Part shown: piece after piece, positions 14,950 to 23,481 of the stretch | How positions within the stretch are numbered: position 1 is the stretch's first letter | Layout of the letters: each line of letters starts with the position of its first letter | Assembly (NCBI GenBank): GCA_910579605.1 | Contig: CAJTUG010000019.1 | Span: 1-29,112, forward strand | From: an uncultured Muribaculaceae bacterium | Lineage (GTDB): Bacteria; Bacteroidota; Bacteroidia; Bacteroidales; Muribaculaceae | Length of the DNA stretch: 29,112 nt | Direction: 5' to 3' | Made by a program: the position numbers and the translations under genes | The notes under the pieces: model-generated | Database searches by the model: none | What the model was told of the DNA's origin: nothing | Seen by the model: the letters and a program-made list of their open reading frames with translations, nothing else

Positions 14950-17424
14950 ATGAATATATCCTATAAGTGGCTGAAAGAGTATATCGACCTCAGCCTCACC
15001 CCCGACGAATTGGCCAAGGCCCTCACATCTATAGGCCTTGAAACCGGTAGCTTGGAAAAAGTGGAAACTATCCGAGGTGGTCTGGCCGGTATAGTCATAG
15101 GCAAAGTACTTACATGCACAGAACATCCCGACAGCGACCACTTGCATATCACTACCGTGGATTTGGGATTGGCCGACGGACCTGTACAGATTGTTTGCGG
15201 AGCGCCTAATGTCGCTGCCGGACAGACAGTGGTAGTAGCCACAGTGGGCACAACACTCTATGGATCTGACGATTCTTCTTTCAAAATCAAAAAGTCCAAA
15301 ATCCGTGGTGTCGAATCGTTTGGCATGATTTGCGCTGAAGACGAAATTGGCATAGGTACCAGCCACGACGGAATCATTGTCCTTCCTGCCGAGGCCGATG
15401 CTTTTATTGGCCGTCCGGCTGCAGAGTATTTCAAAATAGAAGACGATTATGTGTTGGAAGTAGACCTTACCCCCAACCGCATTGATGCAGCAAGCCACTA
15501 TGGAGTTGCCAGAGATTTGGCTGCATATCTCTCTTGCCACCAAAACGAAATTAAAGCCACACGTCCCTCTGATACAGATTTCGCTATAGACTATCCGGAA
15601 AAACCTGGTATAGATGTAGAGATTGAGGCTACCGACGGCGTGACACGCTATTGCGGTGTAACGATAGAAAACGTGACAATTACAGAGAGTCCCGAGTGGC
15701 TTCGCAATTGCCTTACAGCAGTAGGGCTACATCCTATAAACAATGTAGTAGACATAACAAACTACATTCTCTTAGGTTTGGGGCAACCTCTGCATGCTTT
15801 TGACGCTTCTACATTGAAAGACAATAAAATTGTGGTTCGTCGCGCAAACCAAGGCGCGAAATTCACAACTTTAGATGGTATTGAGCGCACCTTAGATGCT
15901 GCCGACCTCATGATTTGCGACGGAGCAGAAGCCAAATGCATCGCCGGCGTCTTCGGAGGCCTTGAATCGGGCGTGAAAGACTCAACCACTACCATTTTCC
16001 TTGAAAGCGCATGCTTCAACGCAACAAGCGTACGCCGCACGGCACGTCGCCACGGCTTGAGCACAGACTCTTCTTTCCGTTTTGAGCGCGGAGTAGACCC
16101 CAACGGCTGCCTCTATGCTCTGCACATAGCAGCTCAAATGATTTGCAGCATTGCTGGTGGCAAAACGACAGGTAATGTAGTTGACTATTATCCGGCTCCC
16201 GTTGCTCCATATCATGTAGATTTCAGCTTCAACAAGTTCTTTGCCCTCGTTGGCCGGAATATAGAAAAAGATACCGTTGTTTCTATCCTCAAAAGCCTTG
16301 AAATAGAAACAAAAGAGATAGACTCCGACCGCCTATCGCTTGATGTGCCAACATATCGCGTAGATGTACAACGCCCATGCGACGTATACGAAGACATTCT
16401 CCGAATCTACGGATACAACAACATTGCCATGAGCGACCGCCTCAATGCGTGTCTATCATTCAAAACCGCTGTAGATGCAGCCGACGACCTCCGTAGACGT
16501 ATCGCAGAACAACTTTGCGGGGCTGGGTTCAACGAGATCCTGAATAACTCACTCACAGCCGAATCCTACTACACCGATTTGGCCGAATACCCTGCCGACA
16601 ACTGCGTCCGCTTGCTCAATCCGTTGAGCCAAGATCTCAACGTAATGCGCCAGACACTGCTATTCGGAGGACTTGAATCGTTGGCTCACAACATCAACCG
16701 ACGCAACCCGGACTTGGCATTCTACGAATTTGGGAATGTTTATTTCTACAACCCTGCTTATAGCTCTACTGCAGAAGAACCTCTCAAGCCCTATACCGAA
16801 GGTGCTCGCTTAGGTTTATGGCTCACAGGAGCATCCAGGCCGGCCGGTTGGCTGCGTCCACGTGAAGAATCTGCTGTCTACGACCTCAAAGCAACAGTTG
16901 CAAACGTGCTTGCCCGCTGCGGCATAACAACTGCCTTCGCTGCAACAGAACCTGGCGGAATATTCTCAGATGCCCTTGCTGTTACAGGGCCATCGGGCAT
17001 AAAATTAGGCACTTTAGGTGTTGTAAATCCGTCGCTTTGCCGCAAATGCGACATAAAGGTATCTGTATATTTCGCAGAATTAGACTGGGACGCAATATCA
17101 CGCATAGCAGCCAAGAACACCGTTCTTTATACGCCGTTACCAAAAACCCAAGAAGTAAAACGCGATCTCTCTCTCCTTTTGGACAGCAAGGTAACTATGG
17201 CAGAAATAGAAGCAGCTGTAGCACAAGCAGAGCGTAAACTACTCAAAAAAGTAGAATTATTCGACGTTTACGAAGGCGACAAACTCCCTGCCGGCAAAAA
17301 ATCGTATGCTATCTCAATCTTCCTACAAGACACCGAAAAAACCTTACAGGACAAGCATATCGACAAAATAATGGCTAAAGTTATTGAAACACTCAAACAA
17401 CGCTTTAACGCCGAACTACGATAA
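14950..17424 (+). CDS. pheT: Phenylalanine--tRNA ligase beta subunit
   Basis: An 824-residue protein, normal for bacterial PheT. It pairs with PheS (not in this window) in an alpha2-beta2 cytoplasmic enzyme that charges tRNA-Phe; the beta chain binds and edits tRNA. The N-terminus NISYKWLKEYIDLSLTPDEL is typical. An EMAP/OB-like tRNA-binding domain spans about 40-150 (GIVIGKVLTCTEHPDSDHLHI, VCGAPNV). The B3/B4 editing domain covers about 210-395 (DITNYILLGLGQPLHAFD near 270; ARRHGLSTDSSFRFERGVDP near 365). The B5 domain follows to about 480 (VPTYRVDVQRPCDVYEDILRIYGY). A C-terminal FDX-ACB anticodon-binding domain is at about 728-824 (KTQEVKRDLSLLLD ... LQD...L.DKHID). It has its own promoter and is followed 47 bases later by yebC. 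Confidence 0.97.
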   Translation: MNISYKWLKEYIDLSLTPDELAKALTSIGLETGSLEKVETIRGGLAGIVIGKVLTCTEHPDSDHLHITTVDLGLADGPVQIVCGAPNVAAGQTVVVATVGTTLYGSDDSSFKIKKSKIRGVESFGMICAEDEIGIGTSHDGIIVLPAEADAFIGRPAAEYFKIEDDYVLEVDLTPNRIDAASHYGVARDLAAYLSCHQNEIKATRPSDTDFAIDYPEKPGIDVEIEATDGVTRYCGVTIENVTITESPEWLRNCLTAVGLHPINNVVDITNYILLGLGQPLHAFDASTLKDNKIVVRRANQGAKFTTLDGIERTLDAADLMICDGAEAKCIAGVFGGLESGVKDSTTTIFLESACFNATSVRRTARRHGLSTDSSFRFERGVDPNGCLYALHIAAQMICSIAGGKTTGNVVDYYPAPVAPYHVDFSFNKFFALVGRNIEKDTVVSILKSLEIETKEIDSDRLSLDVPTYRVDVQRPCDVYEDILRIYGYNNIAMSDRLNACLSFKTAVDAADDLRRRIAEQLCGAGFNEILNNSLTAESYYTDLAEYPADNCVRLLNPLSQDLNVMRQTLLFGGLESLAHNINRRNPDLAFYEFGNVYFYNPAYSSTAEEPLKPYTEGARLGLWLTGASRPAGWLRPREESAVYDLKATVANVLARCGITTAFAATEPGGIFSDALAVTGPSGIKLGTLGVVNPSLCRKCDIKVSVYFAELDWDAISRIAAKNTVLYTPLPKTQEVKRDLSLLLDSKVTMAEIEAAVAQAERKLLKKVELFDVYEGDKLPAGKKSYAISIFLQDTEKTLQDKHIDKIMAKVIETLKQRFNAELR

Positions 17425-17471
17425 CGACCAAACCGACTCTAAAAATTCAAAAACAATCATAGACCACTCCC

Positions 17472-18212
17472 ATGGGAAGAGCATTTGAATACCGCAAAGC
17501 CCGCAAGCTAAAACGCTGGGGCAACATGTCGAGAACTTTCACCCGCATAGGCAAAGAAATTACCATCGCAGCCAAAGCAGGCGGACCGGATCCCGATACC
17601 AACCCTCGTCTTCGCGCTCTTATGCAGAACGCAAAGGCCGCAAACATGCCTAAAGACACCGTTGAACGCGCCATCAAAAAGGCCACCGACAAAGATGCCG
17701 GCGATTACAAAGAAATAACCTACGAAGGATACGGCCCACACGGCATTGCTATTTTCGTTGAAGCTGCCACCGACAACAATACCCGCACCGTGGCTAACGT
17801 TAGATCTTATTTCAATAAACATGGAGGTTCTCTTGGAACACAAGGTAGCCTCACATTCCTTTTCGACCACAAAAGTGTCTTTAAAATCAAACCCAAAGAC
17901 GGGCTTAGCCTTGACGACCTTGAACTTGAGCTCATCGATTACGGTGTAGACGACCTCGGCCACGACGAAGACGAAGAAGGCAACGAACAAATTGTTCTTT
18001 ACGGTGCTTTTGAAGAATACTCACACATCCAGAAATATCTGGAAGACAACGGCTTTGAAATCATCAGCTCTGAATTCGTAAGAATCCCCAACGACCTCAA
18101 AGACGTCACCCCTGAACAACGCGAAGCCATAAATAAGCTTCTCGACAAATTGGAAGAAGACGAAGACGTTCAGAACGTATTCCACAATATGCGCGAAGAA
18201 GACGAAGAATAA
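17472..18212 (+). CDS. yebC: YebC/PmpR-family protein (DNA-binding regulator / translation factor)
   Basis: A 246-residue acidic protein of the widespread YebC/PmpR/TACO1 family. The N-terminus matches the Bacteroidales form (MGRAFEYRKARKLKRWGNMS), followed by the conserved FTRIGKEITIAAKAGGPDPDTNPRLR and 'NAKAANMPKDTVERAIKKA'. The central YEGYGPHGIAIFVEAATDN and the NVRSYFNKHGG segment are family hallmarks. The C-terminal part is Asp/Glu-rich and ends in an acidic tail. Members act as transcription regulators or, by more recent work, help ribosomes pass proline-rich stretches; the sequence does not say which applies here. It probably shares the pheT transcript (47-base gap, no promoter box seen) and is closed by a strong terminator. 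Confidence 0.95.
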   Translation: MGRAFEYRKARKLKRWGNMSRTFTRIGKEITIAAKAGGPDPDTNPRLRALMQNAKAANMPKDTVERAIKKATDKDAGDYKEITYEGYGPHGIAIFVEAATDNNTRTVANVRSYFNKHGGSLGTQGSLTFLFDHKSVFKIKPKDGLSLDDLELELIDYGVDDLGHDEDEEGNEQIVLYGAFEEYSHIQKYLEDNGFEIISSEFVRIPNDLKDVTPEQREAINKLLDKLEEDEDVQNVFHNMREEDEE

Positions 18213-18242
18213 CCTCCCGTCCCGATATTATCATCACATCAT

Positions 18243-18276
18243 AAAACCGGAAAACGATACGTTTTCCGGTTTTTTT
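18243..18276 (+). terminator. Intrinsic terminator after pheT-yebC
   Basis: A perfect 14-bp stem (18243-18256 with 18260-18273 plus following T) closes a 3-4 base loop; the right arm runs into seven T residues. Confidence 0.92.
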
Positions 18277-18302
18277 ATTTTGTCTTAGATTTTTTGAATT
18301 TA

Positions 18303-18334
18303 TTTGGATTCAAAATAAATATTATATATCTTTG
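18303..18334 (+). promoter_or_regulatory. Promoter for the SPFH-RHH pair
   Basis: TTTG at 18303-18306, exactly 20 bases, then TATCTTTG at 18327-18334: a full match to the Bacteroidetes consensus, 30 bases ahead of the start codon. Confidence 0.75.
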
Positions 18335-18363
18335 CAATATCAAAATAATATCATACATAAAAT

Positions 18364-19323
18364 ATGAAAACGACTGAAAACAATTCTGAATTCTCCTACA
18401 ACGGCATAACTATCAACGGTTTTGCGATGCTTGCCGTAACTCTTTTGCTCATTCCCGCACTTGCTGTATTCACAATTATAGCATCTGATAGCATAGCATT
18501 GAAAGTTTCGGTAATATGCATTCTCGCACTACTTTGGATTTTATCAATGGGCGGCTTCTTCATCCAGCAACCCAACCAAGCACGTGTGATGATTTTTTTC
18601 GGCAAATATTGCGGTTCATTCACCGGAACAGGATTCTATTGGATAAATCCCTTTATAAACGCAAAAAAAGTTTCTCTCAGGCTCCATAATCTCGATGTAG
18701 AGCCAATTAAAGTAAACGATAAAATAGGCAACCCCGTGATGATTGGCATGGTATTGGTGTGGCGAGTAAACAACACATATCGTGCAATCTTTGACATAGA
18801 CGCCCCAACTGGTGTTACTATCAACAAACAAGGCAATGTGCAAAACATAACTCAAAACCACAACGAAGCCTTGACAAACTTTGTGCGCATACAAAGCGAC
18901 GCAGCCCTTCGCGAAGTAACCGGACATTATGCCTACGATAACATAGATGGCCATAACGACCAGCTTACTCTTCGCAGCGGAGGTGAAGAAATAAACAACC
19001 TCCTGGAAGACAAAATAAACGAACGTCTTTCTATGGCTGGCATTGAAGTGGTAGAAGCGCGTATAAACTACCTTGCCTATGCTCCCGAAATTGCAGCCGT
19101 TATGCTTCGCCGCCAACAAGCTGCTGCTATAATATCTGCTCGCGAAAAGATTGTGGAAGGAGCCGTATCGATGGTAAAAATGGCTCTCAAGCAACTTGAA
19201 GACGAACAAGTGGTAGACCTTGACGACGAACGCAAGGCTGCGATGGTAAGCAATATGCTCGTGGTTCTTTGCGCCGACGAACCGGCACAACCAGTACTAA
19301 ACACAGGTTCTCTTTATCAATAA
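18364..19323 (+). CDS. SPFH (stomatin/prohibitin/flotillin) domain membrane protein
   Basis: A 319-residue protein. Two hydrophobic helices near the N-terminus (about 17-41 and 47-68) anchor it in the inner membrane. The SPFH/Band 7 domain follows (about 70-270), with QQPNQARVMIFFGKYCGSFTGTGFYWINPF at its start, VWRVNNTYRAIFDID in the middle and AGIEVVEARINYLAYAPEIAAVMLRRQQAAAII at the start of the helical end. Such proteins assemble into large membrane microdomain scaffolds and often act with proteases; the partner here is unknown. It is read from its own promoter. Its stop codon is 5 bases ahead of a small ribbon-helix-helix gene, a pairing that looks translationally linked. Confidence 0.92.
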   Translation: MKTTENNSEFSYNGITINGFAMLAVTLLLIPALAVFTIIASDSIALKVSVICILALLWILSMGGFFIQQPNQARVMIFFGKYCGSFTGTGFYWINPFINAKKVSLRLHNLDVEPIKVNDKIGNPVMIGMVLVWRVNNTYRAIFDIDAPTGVTINKQGNVQNITQNHNEALTNFVRIQSDAALREVTGHYAYDNIDGHNDQLTLRSGGEEINNLLEDKINERLSMAGIEVVEARINYLAYAPEIAAVMLRRQQAAAIISAREKIVEGAVSMVKMALKQLEDEQVVDLDDERKAAMVSNMLVVLCADEPAQPVLNTGSLYQ

Positions 19324-19328
19324 GCCCA

Positions 19329-19502
19329 ATGCCTCCCAAGAAAAACGGCAGCGAGAAAAGCTTCCTATTGCGAATAGATCCAGAAACAATGGAGGCTGTA
19401 GAACGATGGGCTGCCGACGAATTCCGCTCTGTAAACGGCCAACTGCAATGGATTATAGCCGATGCTCTCAAACGACATAAACGCTCTAAAAAACAAGTGT
19501 GA
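19329..19502 (+). CDS. Small ribbon-helix-helix (Arc-like) DNA-binding protein
   Basis: A 57-residue protein starting at the ATG at 19329, 5 bases after the SPFH stop. A longer frame from 19269 would overlap the SPFH gene and add residues unlike the family. After a basic start (MPPKKNGSEK), the segment SFLLRIDPETMEAVERWAADEFRS is a beta strand plus helix A of the Arc/MetJ fold, and VNGQLQWIIADALKRHKR is helix B. The RHH dimer would bind DNA. The end of the gene lies inside the terminator hairpin. Its likely role is control of the SPFH gene or of a related membrane function, but this is inferred only from the gene pair. Confidence 0.8.
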   Translation: MPPKKNGSEKSFLLRIDPETMEAVERWAADEFRSVNGQLQWIIADALKRHKRSKKQV

Positions 19503-19525
19503 CCCAGAAGGCCACACTTGTTTTT
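19491..19525 (+). terminator. Terminator overlapping the stop codon of the RHH gene
   Basis: AAACAAGTGTG (19491-19501) pairs with CACACTTGTTT (19513-19523), an 11-bp perfect stem with an 11-base loop, and a T5 run. The TGA stop is in the stem. On the other strand the A-run gives a T-run, so it may also serve the convergent DUF3667 gene. Confidence 0.85.
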
Positions 19526-19534
19526 ACTTATCAG

Positions 19535-20320
19535 TCAAATCTTATCCATCAGATTAAGTAGATAAATCAACAACCCTATAGACAATACCAGAATAAATAT
19601 ATAGAGCACGAAAGTGCCTATTACAAAAAGCACGACTCTCCTTATCCTTTTTTTAAGGCCTAAGTTTAGATGTCCGAGCGATTTATAGACACCGATGGAT
19701 CCTACAACTAATATATAGATATTTCCAAGAATAGAAACGCTTATTGGCAACAACAAGTCAAATGGAGACAGAACCAATTGAAAAACAAGTATGGCATCCG
19801 ACATATATATTGCAGCCATCAAGTATTCTGCAAAATTATATTTTGCCATGCCGCGCGTCCTGTTTATTAGCATAAGAACGGGTATGGCCGGCAAGAAAAT
19901 CACAAGATATTGGATTACGGTAGATGTAGTTAAAAATTTAACAACCGTATAGGCTATATTCCCACTCAGGCTTGAGATATCAAAGATTTCCAATAATTCG
20001 TTTTTTGAACTTTCAGGCTCATGAATTATAGACCCTATAGCCACAAGTAGAAACGTGAGAATTAAAAGCAGCTGTACAGGAGCTGTATATTTCACCCTGC
20101 GCCCGTGGATATAATCTGATATCACCTTCCATGGAGCCACAAGCAACCGAGCACAAGTAAAAATCATCCCTTTGTTTATACGCGTCAACCCTGAGAATAT
20201 ATTCATAGCAAAACTTCTTGTAGACAAACGCTCTGTAGAAGTTGCCTGACCGCAATGATGGCAATAGTTGCCCCCGGTGGCGATAACCGCACCGCAATTC
20301 AAACATTTACGCTCTTCCAT
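19535..20320 (-). CDS. DUF3667-type membrane protein with N-terminal zinc ribbon
   Basis: With the start at 20320 the protein has 261 residues. It opens with MEERKCLNCGAVIATGGNYCHHCGQ, a four-Cys zinc ribbon (CxxC ... CxxC), followed by a conserved 'FSGLTRINKGMIFTCARLL' and PWKVISDYIHGRRVKYTAPVQLLLI, the hallmark of the DUF3667 family (function unknown). About five hydrophobic helices follow (near 75-95, 130-150, 170-190, 205-225, 235-255). Two upstream in-frame ATGs (20338 and 20353) overlap or touch an exact promoter -7 box at 20341-20348, so they are unlikely to lie on the transcript with a leader; 20320 also matches the family N-terminus. It converges with the RHH gene. Confidence 0.8.
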   Translation of the reverse strand: MEERKCLNCGAVIATGGNYCHHCGQATSTERLSTRSFAMNIFSGLTRINKGMIFTCARLLVAPWKVISDYIHGRRVKYTAPVQLLLILTFLLVAIGSIIHEPESSKNELLEIFDISSLSGNIAYTVVKFLTTSTVIQYLVIFLPAIPVLMLINRTRGMAKYNFAEYLMAAIYMSDAILVFQLVLSPFDLLLPISVSILGNIYILVVGSIGVYKSLGHLNLGLKKRIRRVVLFVIGTFVLYIFILVLSIGLLIYLLNLMDKI

Positions 20321-20340
20321 ACCTGTTTTATTTACCATTG

Positions 20341-20348
20341 CAAAATTA
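20341..20348 (-). promoter_or_regulatory. -7 promoter box for the DUF3667 gene
   Basis: TAATTTTG on the - strand matches TAnnTTTG; a CTTG lies 21 bases upstream in the -33 position. It decides against the two upstream start codons of the gene at 19535-20320. Confidence 0.5.
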
Positions 20349-20474
20349 AGCAAAAACTCGTGAGTATCACAAGATACAGCACTATTTTCCAGTCACAAAT
20401 AGATAATATATCAGAGTCCTTTCTTGTCTTTAGAGTTTATGACATCACATGCTCCGGTTTTATTAGGGATATGT

Positions 20475-20511
20475 AAAAGACCCGCTTGAACATAGGCTCA
20501 AACGGGTCTTT
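20475..20511 (-). terminator. Intrinsic terminator of the GDPD gene
   Basis: AAAGACCCG (20476-20484) pairs with CGGGTCTTT (20503-20511), and the stem extends by TTGA/TCAA. The one + strand mismatch is a G-U pair on the - strand, and the - strand arm ends in TTTT. It lies 18 bases after the stop at 20530. Confidence 0.85.
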
Positions 20512-20529
20512 AGTCTATATAAATATTAT

Positions 20530-23307
20530 TTAACGCACCAGAATTTTCTTTGCTGGCATTCCGGGAGCTGTTGCAATATAGATACCCGGACGGAGAGAAG
20601 ACAAATCGGCAGAATCTTCCGCAACCATAACTACTCGTCCGGTAATGTCTACAATGCTTATGACATAACCGATAGCAGCTATATTCTTGCCTTCAATATT
20701 CCAAGAGTCAACTCCGCGACCTACTTCATCAACCCCCGAATTCTTGTCATATAAGCGATATACAGCCATACCGTTGGCCGGGCAGTATTGGTATACGGTA
20801 TAGTCTCTTTCGGCAGCCCGCTCAACAAAAAGCCAGTTGAACGTAGAGTAGTTTCCGCCTTCCTCATACCCTAAAGAACCTATGGGATCGACAGAACAGA
20901 TAACCTTATCAAGAGAAATGTCGCGTATCGTAAAGCCGCCTTTATAATTAGCGCCGGAATTATGGAGCAAAATCTTGTTGCCTCCTTCAATAATGAAAGC
21001 GCAACCACCGGTAGAATTGCGATCCGGAGCCTTTGTAGAAGCACGAGACGTCGAGATATCCAAGTTGTTTCCTCCGCTATATTGCATAATGGAATTATTT
21101 CTCACTTGGTATATCCAGTTTTCCGGGTCATTGTTGATGGGCACTACATATCCGGCAGCGCTACCGGCATAGTTAAGACCCGATGCAGATTTAACGGAAG
21201 CAATGTTTCCGGAAATAATAGAAATGATATTAACTTTAGCTTCCTTATTTGGGAAAAGATAGATATATCCACCGTCGGCAGAAAGAAGATTGCCGGAGGC
21301 ATTGATAAAGTTTGTCTGTCCAGCTACAGGAACTTCAATTTCAAGCCTTATTGGTTCGCTATAGTTATCGGGCATTGCGCCGGCAGGATAGATTATAAAG
21401 CTATGGGTATTACCAGAACTTTTGTCGTCGCGTACCACGATATTACCGGCGTCATCGCGAGCGCAACCCCAACCGGCTCCGCCGGGGATTAAACCAATAC
21501 AACCGGTATTATCAAATATGTAGATAAGTTTATCCTCACAATCATTCACATAGAATTTACCGTCTACAGCAGTGCCTTGCTGAGCATTTGTTCCGTCTAT
21601 ATGATCGGGACGGTTACCTGTAGTGTTGGAAAGTATCCATTGGCGTTCCAAAGTAAGATTCATGTCTACCGGTTTCACCTCTTCTACAAAAGGATCAAAT
21701 TCGTAGGTCATCATACCTTTAGCCGGCATAAATACAGAAAGTATACCGCCACGAGTCTCGCCTTGACGGAAATTAAGGCCTACAGATCCTTCTGCAGCCT
21801 CAAGTGCTGCACTGGCAGGAGTGAGGGTAGCAACACCGTCGCTGGCATCGTAAATCTGTATCACGTTGTCATTTGCAATTGCTGCGTATACTTTCGGGCC
21901 GTAACGCATAAAATCTATTGCTCTTACTTTACCGATATGAGAGGGCGATTCAGCCACAAGTTTGAACTCAGGCGCAAAAGAATACTCCCTCAGCCCGCCT
22001 TCGGGCATAATAACAATCACATTATCGCGTGTTGTCGGAGACGGATACATTTTAAAGCCTTCGGGCAACTCTGCCTCGCCGCTTAAACTACCGGTATATA
22101 TACCATTGTCGAGCGAGAAACACCACAATTTGCCTTCACCATAAGCATAAAGTTTAAAATCACGCTCCGTACCGGAAATGGCAAAGGCTCCCTCAACAGC
22201 GGCCGGAGCGGCGAAAAAAGACTCGCCGGTCTCTACCAAGTAAAATTTATGTTCATAAAGCCCCAACAGATAGCCCGTAGTGCGAGCATATGAGGCCCAT
22301 TCATAATCTTCGTCTTCAACTTCTACTGCTTCGCCGTTTTCTATCTGCCCAAACGAAGGTCCCCAGTATTTCCACGAGAAATCGCTGCCATATGCCTGCT
22401 CAAACTGAATATCTTTGAGAAAATCGGGATTTTTTTCGCTTATGAATTTCAGTTCATATTTACCCTTCATATCTGGAGTATAGTCGCTCACTGGAAAATC
22501 AGAATAGTTAGGGCGAATCAGGGCTTCCGGGTCAAGAGCCGGTAGATTCTTTTTGTCAAGGTTATCTGTGGTTATATAATCACAACCCATATTACCATAG
22601 AGCAAGTAGCCGTCGTCGGTATTTGTAGTCCACATGTTTACCTTGAGGTTCTTAGAGTGAAAACGGTCTACGGCAGCTTTGTCGAAATATCCTGATTGGA
22701 TATCCACGTCCATACCCCACTCTACACACCAATCAAAATGATTTTTCCATGCAGAGCCCGTGAGGAACTGTAGTTTGATTTCAGGATAATTTTTGCGGAT
22801 ATACTCAAGGCATGGCTTCATTGAGGTCAAGATAATAACATTATCTATCATGTTCTCACCCTTGATAGCTGTGATGAGCTTGGGTATGTTGGTCTGGTCG
22901 TTGTTATTAATACCAGCAGTCCATTTAAGCTCCACAACCGCTCCTATACCTGCTTCCCGGCAAATGGTGAGATATTCGTTTACAGAACATATCTGTCCTG
23001 TATATTTCACTCCTCCACGAGTCTGCGACAGTGTTTCGCTCTTCAGTTCTTCTAAAGTAGACTCTGCTATTGTCTTAGTACCTCCAAGGCGTTTTGTATC
23101 GTCGTCGTGAGAGCACACAAAATAGCCGTCTTTGGTCATTTTAACATCGGTTTCCAAATAATCGTAACCGAGTTTAACACCGTTTTTAAATGATTCTTCG
23201 GAATTTTCAAGTCCGTAGCTGCTTCCTCTATGACCCACCAGCAAAGGTTGCGCCCATGCGCAAAAGCCAATGGCGAGAGCTGCAATACTGCAAATTAGTT
23301 GTTTCAT
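20530..23307 (-). CDS. Secreted glycerophosphodiester phosphodiesterase fused to a large beta region and T9SS C-terminal domain
   Basis: A 925-residue protein with a signal peptide (cleavage near 19). Residues 20-270 form a GDPD TIM-barrel: GHRGSS (His26, Arg27), LETDVKMTKDG (Glu52, Asp54), the catalytic SHDDD (His67), VVELKW (Glu126) and the MWTTN...DYITTDN end. GDPDs split glycerophosphodiesters into glycerol-3-phosphate and an alcohol. A region of about 570 residues follows that looks all-beta and propeller-like (for example MRYGPKVYAAIANDNVIQIYD); I do not recognise its family. The last 70 residues (GVDSWNIEGKNIAAIGYVISIVDITGRVV ... LRPGIYIATAPGMPAKKILVR) are a type A T9SS sorting domain. 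The protein should thus be exported to the surface or outside, where it could act on phospholipid headgroups or teichoic-type polymers. GDPDs are usually about 250-350 residues, so the fusion is unusual. Confidence 0.88.
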   Translation of the reverse strand: MKQLICSIAALAIGFCAWAQPLLVGHRGSSYGLENSEESFKNGVKLGYDYLETDVKMTKDGYFVCSHDDDTKRLGGTKTIAESTLEELKSETLSQTRGGVKYTGQICSVNEYLTICREAGIGAVVELKWTAGINNNDQTNIPKLITAIKGENMIDNVIILTSMKPCLEYIRKNYPEIKLQFLTGSAWKNHFDWCVEWGMDVDIQSGYFDKAAVDRFHSKNLKVNMWTTNTDDGYLLYGNMGCDYITTDNLDKKNLPALDPEALIRPNYSDFPVSDYTPDMKGKYELKFISEKNPDFLKDIQFEQAYGSDFSWKYWGPSFGQIENGEAVEVEDEDYEWASYARTTGYLLGLYEHKFYLVETGESFFAAPAAVEGAFAISGTERDFKLYAYGEGKLWCFSLDNGIYTGSLSGEAELPEGFKMYPSPTTRDNVIVIMPEGGLREYSFAPEFKLVAESPSHIGKVRAIDFMRYGPKVYAAIANDNVIQIYDASDGVATLTPASAALEAAEGSVGLNFRQGETRGGILSVFMPAKGMMTYEFDPFVEEVKPVDMNLTLERQWILSNTTGNRPDHIDGTNAQQGTAVDGKFYVNDCEDKLIYIFDNTGCIGLIPGGAGWGCARDDAGNIVVRDDKSSGNTHSFIIYPAGAMPDNYSEPIRLEIEVPVAGQTNFINASGNLLSADGGYIYLFPNKEAKVNIISIISGNIASVKSASGLNYAGSAAGYVVPINNDPENWIYQVRNNSIMQYSGGNNLDISTSRASTKAPDRNSTGGCAFIIEGGNKILLHNSGANYKGGFTIRDISLDKVICSVDPIGSLGYEEGGNYSTFNWLFVERAAERDYTVYQYCPANGMAVYRLYDKNSGVDEVGRGVDSWNIEGKNIAAIGYVISIVDITGRVVMVAEDSADLSSLRPGIYIATAPGMPAKKILVR

Positions 23308-23354
23308 TAATGGTATAGTTTTTAGGGTAATTTAATTTTATATTGCGTTGTGTG

Positions 23355-23362
23355 CAAATTTA
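23355..23362 (-). promoter_or_regulatory. -7 promoter box for the GDPD gene
   Basis: TAAATTTG on the - strand fits TAnnTTTG, 47 bases ahead of the start codon. No clear -33 TTTG is at the proper spacing. Confidence 0.45.
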
Positions 23363-23432
23363 GCGAAAAAATTTGAAAAATGCTGTCGTTGACAATCAAA
23401 ATATTCATCATATACGAAACGGGTTCAAGGGT

Positions 23433-23463
23433 TTTGCGTTTAAGAATAATAGTGTTATCTTTG
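23433..23463 (+). promoter_or_regulatory. Promoter for polA
   Basis: TTTG at 23433-23436, 19 bases, TATCTTTG at 23456-23463: a full consensus match leaving a leader of only about 10-15 bases before the ATG at 23482. Confidence 0.75.
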
Positions 23464-23481
23464 TAGTCTAAACATGATATT

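Noticed and set aside
14752..15543. A 263-codon - strand frame across the start of pheT
   Set aside because: It runs antisense to the PheT N-terminal domain and its promoter. No promoter or motif of its own was seen.
20321..20353. Upstream starts for the DUF3667 gene
   Set aside because: The sequence contains the -7 promoter box at 20341-20348, and the family N-terminus begins at the Met at 20320.
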